NCBI RefSeq assembly: GCF_026262505.1
Contig: NC_067206.1
Span: 18,063,319-18,127,318, forward strand
Reading direction: 5' to 3'
Origin: Trichomonas vaginalis G3
Lineage: Eukaryota; Parabasalia; Trichomonadida; Trichomonadidae
Length of the DNA stretch: 64,000 bases
Shown here: piece by piece, positions 7,718 to 16,506 of the stretch
Position numbering within the stretch: position 1 is the first letter of the stretch
Layout: each line of letters starts with the position of its first letter
The notes under the pieces: model-generated
Told to the model about the DNA's origin: nothing
Database searches by the model: none
Seen by the model: the letters and a program-made list of their open reading frames with translations, nothing else
Translations under genes and position numbers: made by a program

Positions 7718-8077
7718 TTACCACTGTTGTGCATGGTTATATCCTCTGTTAAAGAATCTTTCACCTTGGTCCATATAGTGTCCTGCTTGGTTATAGTAGT
7801 CATTTGCTTTGTTATAATAGTTTCCTGCTTGTCTTCCTACATTGTCCATCCATCCTTGAACTTTTCCTCTTGTTTCAGGATTTGGAATAAGATTTGTTGC
7901 ATCTCGTGCTACATCCCAACCTTTCTGTACAGTTTGTATAATAGGTTGTGCTTTCTCTTTCAGTATACCTAATGTACTCAAAATCTTCCTTCCAACTCCA
8001 AATACACCTCTAGCTATTGTTCCCACTGCGGGCAAAAATCTGGATGCAACTCCTGCTAATGCGCCAAATAAACCCAT
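7718..8077 (-). CDS. MG-starting amphipathic Maverick protein, possible membrane-active virion peptide
   Basis: 119 codons. The N-terminus MGLFGALAGVASRFLPAVG is hydrophobic and amphipathic, with Gly at position 2 as needed for N-myristoylation. It is followed by a Gly/Asn/Tyr-rich tail (GNYYNKANDYYNQAG repeats). Two other short genes with similar starts lie at 11664-11905 and 34398-34931. Short proteins of this type (amphipathic helix, Gly at 2) are used by non-enveloped viruses to disrupt membranes; the assignment here is inference. It is divergent from the integrase, 17 bases apart. Confidence 0.6.
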   Translation of the reverse strand: MGLFGALAGVASRFLPAVGTIARGVFGVGRKILSTLGILKEKAQPIIQTVQKGWDVARDATNLIPNPETRGKVQGWMDNVGRQAGNYYNKANDYYNQAGHYMDQGERFFNRGYNHAQQW

Positions 8078-8094
8078 TTCTTATGGGTTAAAAA

Positions 8095-9052
8095 ATGACG
8101 AATCCAAACAAGGACCCCTATGTTTCTAAGGCAACAAAGAAAGCACTCATGATAAAAATCTTTAGTTCAACACCAAATGCTTGGTTTATGGATATCTTGG
8201 AAAACATTCCGAGAGTTAGAACAGATGGACTCCATACTGGTTAATATTTGTTGGTCAAAACACAAGATACTGTGAAGCCATACCATTATGGTCCAAAAAT
8301 ATTTTAGATGTAAAAACTGCTTTGACAATATTCGTTGACAAATACCATCCAACAAAACTGACATCTGACTGTGAAAGTTCTTTCAAATCAGATGATGTAA
8401 AAAACTATCTGCGTTCAAAAAATGTAAACCAATATTTCATTGTCGACCAAAACCATTCTGCTCTTGGTGTCATTGACGGATGTATAAAAATGTTAAGAGA
8501 CTTAAACCAACCACAAGGTGGTGAAGCAAATGAAATGTCATATGACGACAAGTATAGACACTTCTCCATGGCAAAGATGAGACAAGTTTTAAATATTTAC
8601 AATAACCGTAAACAAAAAGGTTTGGGAAACCACTCCCCGAAGAAATGAAAAACAACCCTGACTTAGAGAAAGACTATATATTTAATAATTTAGTCAAAAG
8701 AGACAAACAAGAAAGAATGCCGGGCTTCAAACTTCAGAAAGGTGACAAAGTAAAAATAGAAATACCTAAACGCGACCCATATGAAAATACTATTGACTAT
8801 GACAACAATGGGAACCCGACAGGTACTCACATTCGTGTTCGTAAAAATAGAAGAAAGTATACAAGAGAATATTATGAAGTTTTAGGCAAACATGGCAAAA
8901 TGTACACACTGCAAGCAGAAGATAAAACTACTATTGTCAGACCTCGTTTCAAACTTGTCAAAGTTCAAGGTGGTATACTTTCAAAGACAGTTCCTAACAA
9001 ATATAAGACAACTCCTGACGAATATGCTAAAGAAGTTGAAAATGACGACTAA
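8095..9052 (+). pseudogene. Maverick retroviral-type integrase, two frameshifts, N-terminally short
   Basis: Three consecutive frames make up the gene: 8095-8237, about 8238-8633 and 8634-9052. The core shows the first acidic residue in AWFMDIL, the second in KLTSDCESSFKS, and after 35 residues an Asp in HSALGVIDGC where retroviruses have Glu, so the triad reads DD35D. The C-terminal part is an SH3-like DNA-binding tail (YEVLGKHGKMYTLQ, RPRFKLVKV). The zinc-binding N-terminal domain is missing. In Mavericks this enzyme inserts the element; this copy cannot make a full protein unless the shifts are sequence errors. Confidence 0.85.
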
Positions 9053-9804
9053 GCAATTCTATACCATGCGTAAACTGTCATGTAAGGTGGCATGTATTCT
9101 TTACTTTGTCCCGTTGTTTGCGTATATCCTGAAACGCGATGTGTATGGTTTCCTTCTCCCTGAGTGTCACTCCAGTAACAATTTATAGCAAACTTAACGT
9201 CGTCTTTAACATCATATCCTTTACCTTTTGTCATTCCTGACCAATCCCAATATCTATGCTTATGCCAACCTGCTTGAGATGTACTTAAATCTATGTAATG
9301 ACTGTGTGCAGGTAAATTTTCACCTGAAATCGTTTTACTTCCACCTGTTTCCTTTGAAGAGTTTGCACAATACAAAAACCTGTCGACTATTTGTTCCCAT
9401 GCACCAACACCAAACATTACTTGAGGACCTCTCGCATCCATAGATGTATAAATAGAACCTACTGGGTTCATTAAATCAAACATATGAGATAATATAGGAT
9501 TGTCTCTTTTGAACTTAAAATATAGTGCAACTATTTCAGGTTTCTTCTGGTTTGTGTCAGAATATTTTTTATAATATAATCTTATGTTTTCAGGGTAGGT
9601 AAAGTCTTGACTATAATATTTATTTCTGTCATCTGTATAATAATATACTATTCTCGTTTTTTCTATTGCATTATATCTTTTATATCTATAATAATCTAAA
9701 TATAATGTTAGCTTTTGTTCATCTACATGTGGTGTTCTGACATCATCTCCATAGTCATAATAATATGGTGCTGGAGCTGGGTCAGGCAATGTCATATCTG
9801 TCAT
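9049..9804 (-). CDS. phage tail-collar / fibre-tip domain protein
   Basis: 251 codons. The C-terminal half has the collar-type signature seen in tailed-phage proteins: NPVGSIYTSMD, FGVGAWEQI, a GGSKTISGENLPAHSH block, a NHTHRVSG block, and the ending EYMPPYMTVYAWYRIA. The His-x-His segments in phage fibres bind metal ions along a trimer axis. The N-terminal half is charged and tyrosine-rich and may attach to the virion. It lies 11 bases downstream of the fibre gene at 9816-10787, so the two likely form one unit. Its 3' end overlaps the integrase end by four bases. Its presence suggests that Maverick particles carry receptor-binding fibres. Confidence 0.8.
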   Translation of the reverse strand: MTDMTLPDPAPAPYYYDYGDDVRTPHVDEQKLTLYLDYYRYKRYNAIEKTRIVYYYTDDRNKYYSQDFTYPENIRLYYKKYSDTNQKKPEIVALYFKFKRDNPILSHMFDLMNPVGSIYTSMDARGPQVMFGVGAWEQIVDRFLYCANSSKETGGSKTISGENLPAHSHYIDLSTSQAGWHKHRYWDWSGMTKGKGYDVKDDVKFAINCYWSDTQGEGNHTHRVSGYTQTTGQSKEYMPPYMTVYAWYRIA

Positions 9805-9815
9805 TTCATAAACTC

Positions 9816-10787
9816 TTAAATATTTCTTTGTTCGTCTCCATATAAGTTTAAGTAGCAGTTGTTGTCTAATGGAACTTTAACTTGTGTACCATCATTCTTT
9901 ATATAGCTTACATACATTTCATTGTTATTTTTCGGAATGAGTTTATACCGTATACCATTTCTTAAGGACTGTACAAACTCCCATCTAAAATATTTGTTTT
10001 CTTCATAGATAGAAAAGTCACCAACAATAGTTTCAATATTTTTAGTTGTTCCTATCAAACTTTGGTATATTTCATTGACATATGTTTTATCTGCTTTCTT
10101 TTCAAGGCTAACGTTTAAGTCTGTTATTTCAGATATAGAATGTGTATGTCCAACGTCACTTTTCCTGTTTAAGGTTTCTTGTAAGTTTGCAATATTTGCA
10201 ATGGTATGTGTATGTCCAACGTCACTTTTCCTGTTTAAGGTTTCTTGTAAGTTTGCAATATTTGCAATGGTATGTGTATGTCCAACGTCACTTTTACTGT
10301 TTAAGGTTTCTTGTAAGTCTGTTATTTCAGATATAGAATGTGTATGAGTCTTTTTAGAATATTCGTTTTCAGCTCTCGTCACTTCACTTGACATTTTATT
10401 GTCAACATATGTTTTGTCTGCTAGTTCAGGATGAGTATGTTCTTTTGTTGCATAAGCATTGTTAGCTCTTTCTTCTTCTTTTGCTATTGCATCGTCTACA
10501 TATTCTTTGTCAGCTTTGTTGTCAACATCTGCCTTCAAAAGAAGTTCATTTATAGGTTTCTCGTTTAAAGTTCCTTTTGTTGGATTTATACAGACAGTAT
10601 TGTTCTTCTTGTCTTGAAACAGAAACTCATCTGTCATTGGGTTTAATGTCAGTTTTAAGTTTCCTTCTTTCAATGACTCAGATATCTTAGAATAGTTTGA
10701 AAAGTTTGTTGTGTTCTTATTTAGAGCTTGCATAATGAGTTGTCGGTTGTGTTGTATTTCTCTCATGGAAGCAATATCTTTCGACAT
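9816..10787 (-). CDS. tail-fibre-like repeat protein
   Basis: 323 codons. The central part has repeats of the type HTHSISEITDLQETLNSKSD and HTHTIANIANLQETLNRKSD, a 22-residue unit ending in GHTHT; four to five units precede a C-terminal beta domain. This HTH-x-I-x-x-I-x-x-L pattern is characteristic of phage and viral fibre shafts. The N-terminal 60 residues may be the virion anchor. The start follows a T-run plus TAAAAATG sequence. Together with the collar protein it likely builds a spike. A related pattern is found at the end of the collagen-like fibre in the second Maverick (39372-41540). Confidence 0.8.
   Translation of the reverse strand: MSKDIASMREIQHNRQLIMQALNKNTTNFSNYSKISESLKEGNLKLTLNPMTDEFLFQDKKNNTVCINPTKGTLNEKPINELLLKADVDNKADKEYVDDAIAKEEERANNAYATKEHTHPELADKTYVDNKMSSEVTRAENEYSKKTHTHSISEITDLQETLNSKSDVGHTHTIANIANLQETLNRKSDVGHTHTIANIANLQETLNRKSDVGHTHSISEITDLNVSLEKKADKTYVNEIYQSLIGTTKNIETIVGDFSIYEENKYFRWEFVQSLRNGIRYKLIPKNNNEMYVSYIKNDGTQVKVPLDNNCYLNLYGDEQRNI
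10141..10340. repeat. 66 bp tandem repeat inside the fibre gene
   Basis: Three units start at about 10141, 10207 and 10273, each opening TGTGTATGTCCAACGTCACT. 66 bp is 22 codons, so the repeats extend or shorten the fibre shaft in frame. The first two are nearly identical, pointing to recent duplication. Confidence 0.9.
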
Positions 10788-10805
10788 TTTTATTCTAGAT
10801 AAAAT

Positions 10806-11667
10806 ATGCTTCCAATAGAAAAAGAAAAATTCAAGAGTTGCTACAACTAAACCATTAGATGAACTTTTTACTAATGTCGGTCAAAAGTTTGAGACAGAGA
10901 CCGTAAAGCATGAAGGCTATCGTTTTGACTACCCATTAAGATGGTTAAGAGACCCATCTGTCACAAAAGCTATTGGCTTTCGTAGAATGAAGTTCATTTC
11001 AGAAGCCATACATGGTTTCCCATTTACGGTCGGTTTTGAAGTTCGATACTATAACAAAGAAAAAACGTATGCATGAGAAATTTGAACAGGGAAAACTTTT
11101 ACAAGTTAGTTTGCTTGTAAACTTAGAAACAACTCTTCAAGCTTTTCAAGAAAAAATAAAACGATATCTATATCGAATATGCAAACCAGTATAACATTGA
11201 CGAAGGAGAATACCATCTCGATATTATTTATGACAGGAAAAAATGCAACTGTTAAAATCAATAAAATAGAAGACCTTGGAGAAAACGTTTATATTTCTAC
11301 AAAATATAACAACTTGGCATGGTATAGATTTATGAGGATGTTAAATCAGCCTGCAGAATATCCAGTACACCCGGACTATTATGAAGTCGAAAACCCTAAT
11401 GGAACATATGAAAATGTTTTCGACCCAGATGCTATTTATTGTTCATGCTTCATTTTCTGGCGCCCAAAACTCTTTCTTATGCTTGGCAAATGACTTTTAC
11501 GAAAAACCTACAAAGTTATACGAACCACCAAGTGGAAGTATTTCAGACTTTCAAGTATGGTTTACTACAGATGGAAGAAAAAGAATAATTCCATTATACC
11601 ACGCGTTTACTTAGAACTTAGTTTCATATACAACTACTATCGAACGGTAAAAAATATAATTTTTTAA
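10806..11667 (+). pseudogene. second copy of the YPxRW structural-type gene, frameshifted
   Basis: Reading across frames gives the same landmarks as the gene at 5107-5967: TKPLDELFTN, YRFDYPLRWLRDP, KAIGFRRMKF, then WYRFMRMLNQP, FDPDAIYCSC, FQVWFTTDG and IIPLYHAF, ending LSFIYNYYRTVKNIIF with TAA at 11665-11667. Frame changes occur near 10850, 11070-11180, 11450 and 11610. It lies in the opposite orientation to the intact copy in the same element. Confidence 0.75.
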
Positions 11668-11905
11668 TACGGTTGAGGTGTTGGATTTGGTTGCCAACTT
11701 GACTGTGGTGCAGGTTCAGGCTGTTGTATTACAGGAGCTTGTTCTTCTGGTTCAGGGTCTTTAGGTATAATACCAACAAACTGACCTACTTTTTACCAAT
11801 ATTTTTGACTCCGTTCCAAATTCCTCTTCCTACGGTTTTTATTCCATTCCATATACCTCTTCCAACATTTCGAAAGAAGTTTCCAATACTACTGAAGAAA
11901 CCCAT
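11664..11905 (-). pseudogene. MG-starting amphipathic protein, one-base frameshift
   Basis: From ATG 11905 the peptide opens MGFFSSIGNFFRNVGRGIWN and repeats the NVGRGIWNGIK unit twice, then a one-base loss in an A-run near 11795 puts the rest in another frame (VGQFVGIIPKDPEPEEQAP, ending at TAA 11664). Gly2 with Ser6 fits an N-myristoylation signal. The design matches 7718-8077: an amphipathic start and a Pro-rich tail. Stop codons of this gene and of the + strand pseudogene overlap. Confidence 0.6.
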
Positions 11906-11923
11906 TTTACTATATGTAAAAAT

Positions 11924-12284
11924 CTAATGTCCGCCTAGTCTCTTACGTTTCCTGTTGAGTTCCATAGCATTCTTTAACTGGAGCTCATACATTCTGTTTC
12001 TCCTCTGGTAGAAAACATATTCTGGTCAACTCCTGTGTTCGCGTCATCTGCATAAAGTTGTTATATCCCACTTCAGGGTTTGTATAAAACTCTTTCCATC
12101 TCATATTTGCATACCATGGTGGCAAACCTAACGCAGCGTCATTTGACATGGCAGTTTGCATTTGTACATCTGTTGGCACTTGACCATAGTTTGCCATTGC
12201 AGTTTGTATTCTAACTTCATTTGGAATATTCTCTGGGTTTGGTTGTCCAGGTTGCTGTGCATTCGCTAAGTTCTGTGCGTCCAT
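11924..12284 (-). pseudogene. small Gln/Asn/Pro-rich Maverick protein, frameshifted near its end
   Basis: From ATG 12284 the frame gives MDAQNLANAQQPGQPNPENI and two similar segments (RIQTAMANYGQVP / QMQTAMSNDAALG), then stops at 11985. One base shift near 12020 restores a good tail, YQRRNRMYELQLKNAMELN followed by a basic end, with stop at 11924. The start is preceded by ATTTTTATCTAATATTAA next to ATG. Function unknown. Confidence 0.5.
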
Positions 12285-12306
12285 TTAATATTAGATAAAA
12301 ATATCT
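12285..12306 (-). promoter_or_regulatory. TAAATG-type upstream motif
   Basis: Minus strand ATTTTTATCTAATATTAA abuts ATG 12284; nearly the same as the sequence before the gene starting at 38629 in another Maverick (TTTTTAGATAATATTAA). Confidence 0.5.
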
Positions 12307-12413
12307 CTTACGAGTACATATGCTGAACTTTGCAGTCATTGGTTCATCTTCATATTCTCTGTACTTTCTGCCACGTCAAATAAATAAATGACACAATGGA
12401 AAAAAACCTAAAA

Positions 12414-13241
12414 CTAACAATCCGATTTAAAACCACATTTACTTACTAATAAAATTTCTTTATTGTGACACTTTCTCCAGTTTATAGGACCTCTCTCATA
12501 TTCTATCTTGTCATATATAAACTCATAGTCATGTATGTCCTCTAACCATCTCATAACGGTTTCCAAACCACTTTTATCGGATGTAAAGTAAAAGCATGGA
12601 TGGTTATGTAAAACGTCTAAAGTTTCTAAAGAGTCTCTCAAAGTCCAGTCTACTTGGTATTGAAAATCCCATGTGTTATAGAACGGCGGGTCCACTATAA
12701 AGAAAACATTTTCCTTGTCTTTATATTTTTCATACAAATCTGTCCAATGACATCTCACAAACTCTATACCCTCAATATATTTTTCTATGTCCTCTTTGAA
12801 AACATTTGTATAGTTAAGATATAAAACTTTTGACATAAGTGTTTCAATGTCATGAACTCTTATAGAACCACTATATAATAGTCTAGCAGATATACTATCC
12901 CAGTCTATATATTCTGCTTTTTTCAAAACCTCTCTCACAATATTTTTGTTATCTAATGGTATACGTTCCATCTTACCTATAGGTATCTTTTCTTTTAACT
13001 CTTTCAATATATTGTTTGTGTCTGGTATATGTTTGAGACGGTCCATATAGTTGTCGAAGTCATTGCATATAATCTTTGAGTCTGGGAATATTATATGACA
13101 TAAATGGGATATATAGAAACTTCCACCGAACAAATCTACAAATGTTAGACCATTCGGTAGTTTCTTAAGTTCTCTCAATATAATATCTTTACATCTACTC
13201 TTATTTCCAAAGAACGGTAACGGTGGTTTTGTAAAATTCAT
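12414..13241 (-). CDS. D12-class N6-adenine DNA methyltransferase (Dam-like)
   Basis: 275 codons, full length for the D12 class. The N-terminal PPLPFFGNKSR matches the F-x-G-x-K cofactor segment, TFVDLFGGSFYISHL is motif I for S-adenosylmethionine, and FFIVDPPFYNTWDF is the catalytic motif IV in its DPPF form (usually DPPY). The enzyme family methylates adenine at N6 in double-stranded DNA, often GATC. Trichomonas DNA is known to carry 6mA. The gene is the last before the TIR and has a TTTTTATTATTATATATAAATG start region. Possible roles: marking element DNA, protection, or gene control. Confidence 0.85.
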   Translation of the reverse strand: MNFTKPPLPFFGNKSRCKDIILRELKKLPNGLTFVDLFGGSFYISHLCHIIFPDSKIICNDFDNYMDRLKHIPDTNNILKELKEKIPIGKMERIPLDNKNIVREVLKKAEYIDWDSISARLLYSGSIRVHDIETLMSKVLYLNYTNVFKEDIEKYIEGIEFVRCHWTDLYEKYKDKENVFFIVDPPFYNTWDFQYQVDWTLRDSLETLDVLHNHPCFYFTSDKSGLETVMRWLEDIHDYEFIYDKIEYERGPINWRKCHNKEILLVSKCGFKSDC

Positions 13242-13284
13242 TTATATATAATAATAAAAATGTTTTTACCCGAAAAGTGACAGA

Positions 13285-13522
13285 AAAGTGACAAAGCATG
13301 AAAACATATATAATTTGTGAAAAGCGACAGAAAAAGTGTCAACGGCTGGGGTTCGGTCCTCCTCTTGGGTCTTGGGCAAAATTTCTTATGGGCTAGAGGG
13401 CGCAACGCGCCTGGAAGCCCTCCGAATAAAAACTTCATTTATACTAATCATCTTCAGGGCTAGAAGGGGCGCAGCCCCTGGAAGCCCCACTACCCTTTTT
13501 TTTTTTTTTTTTTTTTTTTTTT
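13285..13522. repeat. Maverick terminal inverted repeat, right end
   Basis: From about 13285 (ATGAAAACATATATAATTTG) through the GGCTAGAGGGCGCAACGCG segment to a T27 tract at 13496-13522. The same order appears inverted at 60253-60470. The GGAAGCCC segment occurs twice within the TIR around two short GC hairpins (GCGCAACGCGC and GGGGCGCAGCCCC). Host DNA resumes at 13523. Confidence 0.9.
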
Positions 13523-13550
13523 ATTAATCAAAATAAATAAAAAAATAAGC

Positions 13551-14280
13551 TCATTTCATCTGATCTGTAAACCATTCGAAAATAGTATCCAATCCAACGC
13601 CAACAACAGCTGAAGTTTCCATGAAGGATATACACTTCTTGTCGAAAGCATCAAAGCCAATAATTTTATCAATAACGTTGAAATGAACAAAATTTATCAC
13701 ATTTTGAAAGCACAATTAAGATAGGTTTATCTTCTGTAACTTTCGATGATAGTGATTCTTGAAGAAAGACAATATTTGTTGCTGTCATTTTTTCATAGCA
13801 GCATCAAACACGTAAATGATTGCTTTAGGTGTTTTAGCATGGTGTTCCGAATCTTTTATCCTATCTCCACCAAGTTCTTTGAAAACAAATGTCGTTCCAC
13901 GGAAATTAAAGTTAAATGCGTTGGTTCTTTCTGTTGGTTTTGGAAGAGCGATCTGATCGAATGGAGAAATACGTTTGTCTTCAGAAAGAGCTTGCATTCT
14001 CTTAATTAGTAATGATTTTCCCGAAGACTTTGAGCCAAGGAAAAAGGATTAATTTTTTTTCCTTGCCGAACTTGTAACAGAGAAATATTGTCTATAGCTA
14101 AAAAAATGGATAAGAATAGTCACAGAATAAAATGTACTTTGAATGCTTTCTTGTTGTTGACTTTGATAAGTTTCCTCCAAGGTTTAAGTCGGCATAATCT
14201 GCATTGAAAAAAAAATAGGTTTTTTTTTCAAAATGAATAGCTAAACATATGATCCCTTGAAAAGGCAATAAGGTTTCCAT
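13551..14280 (-). pseudogene. ARL-type small GTPase pseudogene (ARL16-like)
   Basis: The minus strand encodes, over at least three frames, a small GTPase: start METLLPFQGIICL (14280), P-loop FLGSKSSGKSLLIKR, switch II-like ELGGDRIKD, IIYVFDA, the G4-like LSKCDK, and the G5-like METSAVVGVGL ending at TGA 13551. Frameshifts lie near 14045-14060 and after AMKK (about 13788), and a stop occurs after FQRY near 13680. P-loop with Ser-Lys-Ser-Ser and the ELGG element fit ARL16 better than ARF1 types. The Maverick end lies 28 bases beyond its stop. Confidence 0.65.
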
Positions 14281-14865
14281 GCTCAAAACTATATGTTAGA
14301 ATTTAATAATTTGGATGGAAATTTCCAAAGCCCTTTAGTAACTATAGATTTGATTCATATATTCAACACACTATATATATGCAAATGTCAAACTTTGAGG
14401 AAAGTTGGCTTAAGGGTTTTGTTTAAAATGTTTGATGTTTTCTCATCTAATGAAATCAGCAAACTTTCCGAACATAGTTATACTCAAAAAGTACCATTAA
14501 ACACAAGCACATAAAGCAAATAAGGTATTTGGAATCAATATATTATTTCATTGAACTTCAAAATTTTGAATCAAACACTACACTCTACTGTCATTTGTTT
14601 GTACAAATTTTACAATTTCAAGTTCCTGAACATTAAAGCAGAAAAAATTTCTTTCAGATTGCTTGAAATTTCGCTATCCATCTCTAACCAAATATATAAA
14701 GCAGAAAATAATTTATCATGACAATGCATAATAACTTTATGCCTCTTAAATTCTGATAATGTTTCACATTTATGCTACAAACATAAAATTGGAAAATTTA
14801 TTTGACTAAACATTACATATTAATAATACTTTACTCTCAAAATGTTTTTGATGAAGACAGTTGAT
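14281..14865. other. AT-rich intergenic stretch
   Basis: No supported gene. A 73-codon + strand frame (14293-14514) lacks domain or composition support. The region holds the shared 3' and 5' flanks of the GTPase pseudogene and the gene ending at 14866. Confidence 0.4.
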
Positions 14866-16311
14866 TTAGTCCGTCCTCTGTAATCCAGTCAGACTAACAT
14901 GGAGAACGTTTGATAAGAATTTTTTATTAATTTTGTTAATATGTTCGTAAGGAGTTGAATCATAGTAAAATGAATCATCTGTAAGCCTTTCGTTACGACC
15001 TTTGGTACTTACTTTGCACGAATTTCTGAGATAAGGGAGATAAACATTTTTAGGAACTCTGTTTGATTTAAGAAGCAATGCCATTTGATAGTTAGCAAGG
15101 TTCCAAAATTTGCTATGTTTTGGAGCTTTGTCTATCACTATTTGATAATTTAATTTTGCATTTTTAAAATTCTCTTGGTTTCTTGTTTTGTTAAACCTTG
15201 TATGATTCAGTCTTCCACAACAGTATTGACATACTACTGAATTTCGTTGTTCGATGCCTTTTATGAAAATTTCTTCTGAAATTTGGAAATATTTGTAGTC
15301 TTCTTTGTTATCTCCCTTAATACTATTATAATATAACTGTTGGTAGAATATCCCGAACTTTATTATCGAATCAATGAACATTTTTTCGAAATCAATTGTA
15401 TCCGGATCACCCAACAAGTTTTTGTAAGTATTTTTATATTCTTCGATATATTGATTGGGAATTTTGACTTGATATTCATCGATTTTCTTGTCTATGCTTT
15501 TCAAATATTGAATTTTTGCTAAATACATTCCTTTGGACGCAAGATCCTTAATTTCATCAGCAGATCCATTAAGTAACTTTGGTATGGGAGTAATAACGTC
15601 AATTTTGTTTCTTTTATTCTTATATCCTTGTATTAATTCATAAATGTCTATAAAATCTGAATTATTGATTTTGTTATGCGCCATAAAATCGATGAATAGC
15701 TTTATAGCATCGTCAGTCTTAACTATTCCTCCATTATTGTAATTTCCAGATTCATGGTAACACGGGAAGTAGAACTCTGGGTATTTCATTAATGATGTAA
15801 CAAAATCAAACTTTGGTCGTATATCAGGCTTTAATAAACATATTCGAGCTAATTTTTCAAGCCACGTTTCTCCTAGTTGAAGTAAAGTGCCAATTTCAGT
15901 TAGTATCTTACCAAACGAATTAGTAAATGAGATCTCCGTAGAATAACCTGATGGAAAATATTGAATATTATTTTCATCGATAACAAATATGCATGATAAA
16001 GAATTGATAAGCGGTCTTTTCACTTCTGAATCATTATGAGATTTGTTAAAATCGTTGAGAACTAACCTAATAATTTTATTCCAATTTAATTTATAAGGAT
16101 TTTCAATTTCAGAAACGGGATGAAATGACTGGCCTGATTTTAATCCTTGAAACGTAATTGAATCTACTTTCTTGATCTTAATCAAATTGTTGAAGTTTAT
16201 CGAATCAAAAATAGGGAGAGTGTCATCAGTTTCATCTGCAATAGCATAAAGCATATCTTCCTCTTTTAAAAAGATAAACTGCGGGTCCCTTCTAACAATA
16301 TTTTGATTCAT
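14866..16311 (-). CDS. unknown 481-residue host protein
   Basis: The start is put at MNQNIVRRDP (16311) because the frame above it is an A/T-rich hydrophobic run following a poly-A. The protein is soluble-looking, mixed alpha/beta in the first half and helical after residue 230. A cysteine pair QYCCGRLNH sits near residue 390 and a TPR/Sel1-like helical feel follows, but no repeat is clean. I do not recognise the family. The mariner insertion at 16507 lies 195 bases upstream, possibly replacing its promoter. Confidence 0.65.
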   Translation of the reverse strand: MNQNIVRRDPQFIFLKEEDMLYAIADETDDTLPIFDSINFNNLIKIKKVDSITFQGLKSGQSFHPVSEIENPYKLNWNKIIRLVLNDFNKSHNDSEVKRPLINSLSCIFVIDENNIQYFPSGYSTEISFTNSFGKILTEIGTLLQLGETWLEKLARICLLKPDIRPKFDFVTSLMKYPEFYFPCYHESGNYNNGGIVKTDDAIKLFIDFMAHNKINNSDFIDIYELIQGYKNKRNKIDVITPIPKLLNGSADEIKDLASKGMYLAKIQYLKSIDKKIDEYQVKIPNQYIEEYKNTYKNLLGDPDTIDFEKMFIDSIIKFGIFYQQLYYNSIKGDNKEDYKYFQISEEIFIKGIEQRNSVVCQYCCGRLNHTRFNKTRNQENFKNAKLNYQIVIDKAPKHSKFWNLANYQMALLLKSNRVPKNVYLPYLRNSCKVSTKGRNERLTDDSFYYDSTPYEHINKINKKFLSNVLHVSLTGLQRTD

Positions 16312-16506
16312 CTGGATTTTTAAAAAAAAAATTGGAATTAGTGCTGAAAGATACCCCCACTCTAAAATTGTTAAAAATTTCGACTTGGTTTTAAGGCTAT
16401 AGATTATGTAGATCATTATAAGATATTATGCGTCGAGTAATCAAAAATTCGTCTGTATCATCTTGAGATAAAGAACAATTAAAATTTTAATAGATTTTAT
16501 ATTATA

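Larger units (their letters stand above)
1..13522. mobile_element. Maverick/Polinton element, right-hand part (left end outside window)
   Basis: This stretch carries a dense, two-strand gene set typical of Mavericks: retroviral-type integrase, KilA-N proteins, structural/fibre proteins and a DNA methyltransferase, and it ends at 13522 in a T27 tract preceded by a sequence that recurs in inverted form at 60276-60470. That shared end is the terminal inverted repeat. PolB, packaging ATPase and protease are not seen here, so they lie left of the window or are lost. At least five genes (integrase, the + strand capsid-like copy, two small minus-strand genes and a 50-codon gene) carry frameshifts, so this copy is probably not autonomous. 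Confidence 0.85.

Noticed and set aside
9049-10787. Bacterial or phage contamination of the assembly
   Set aside because: The fibre genes share A/T-rich codon use, upstream motifs and tight packing with Maverick genes on both sides, and end beside a Maverick integrase.
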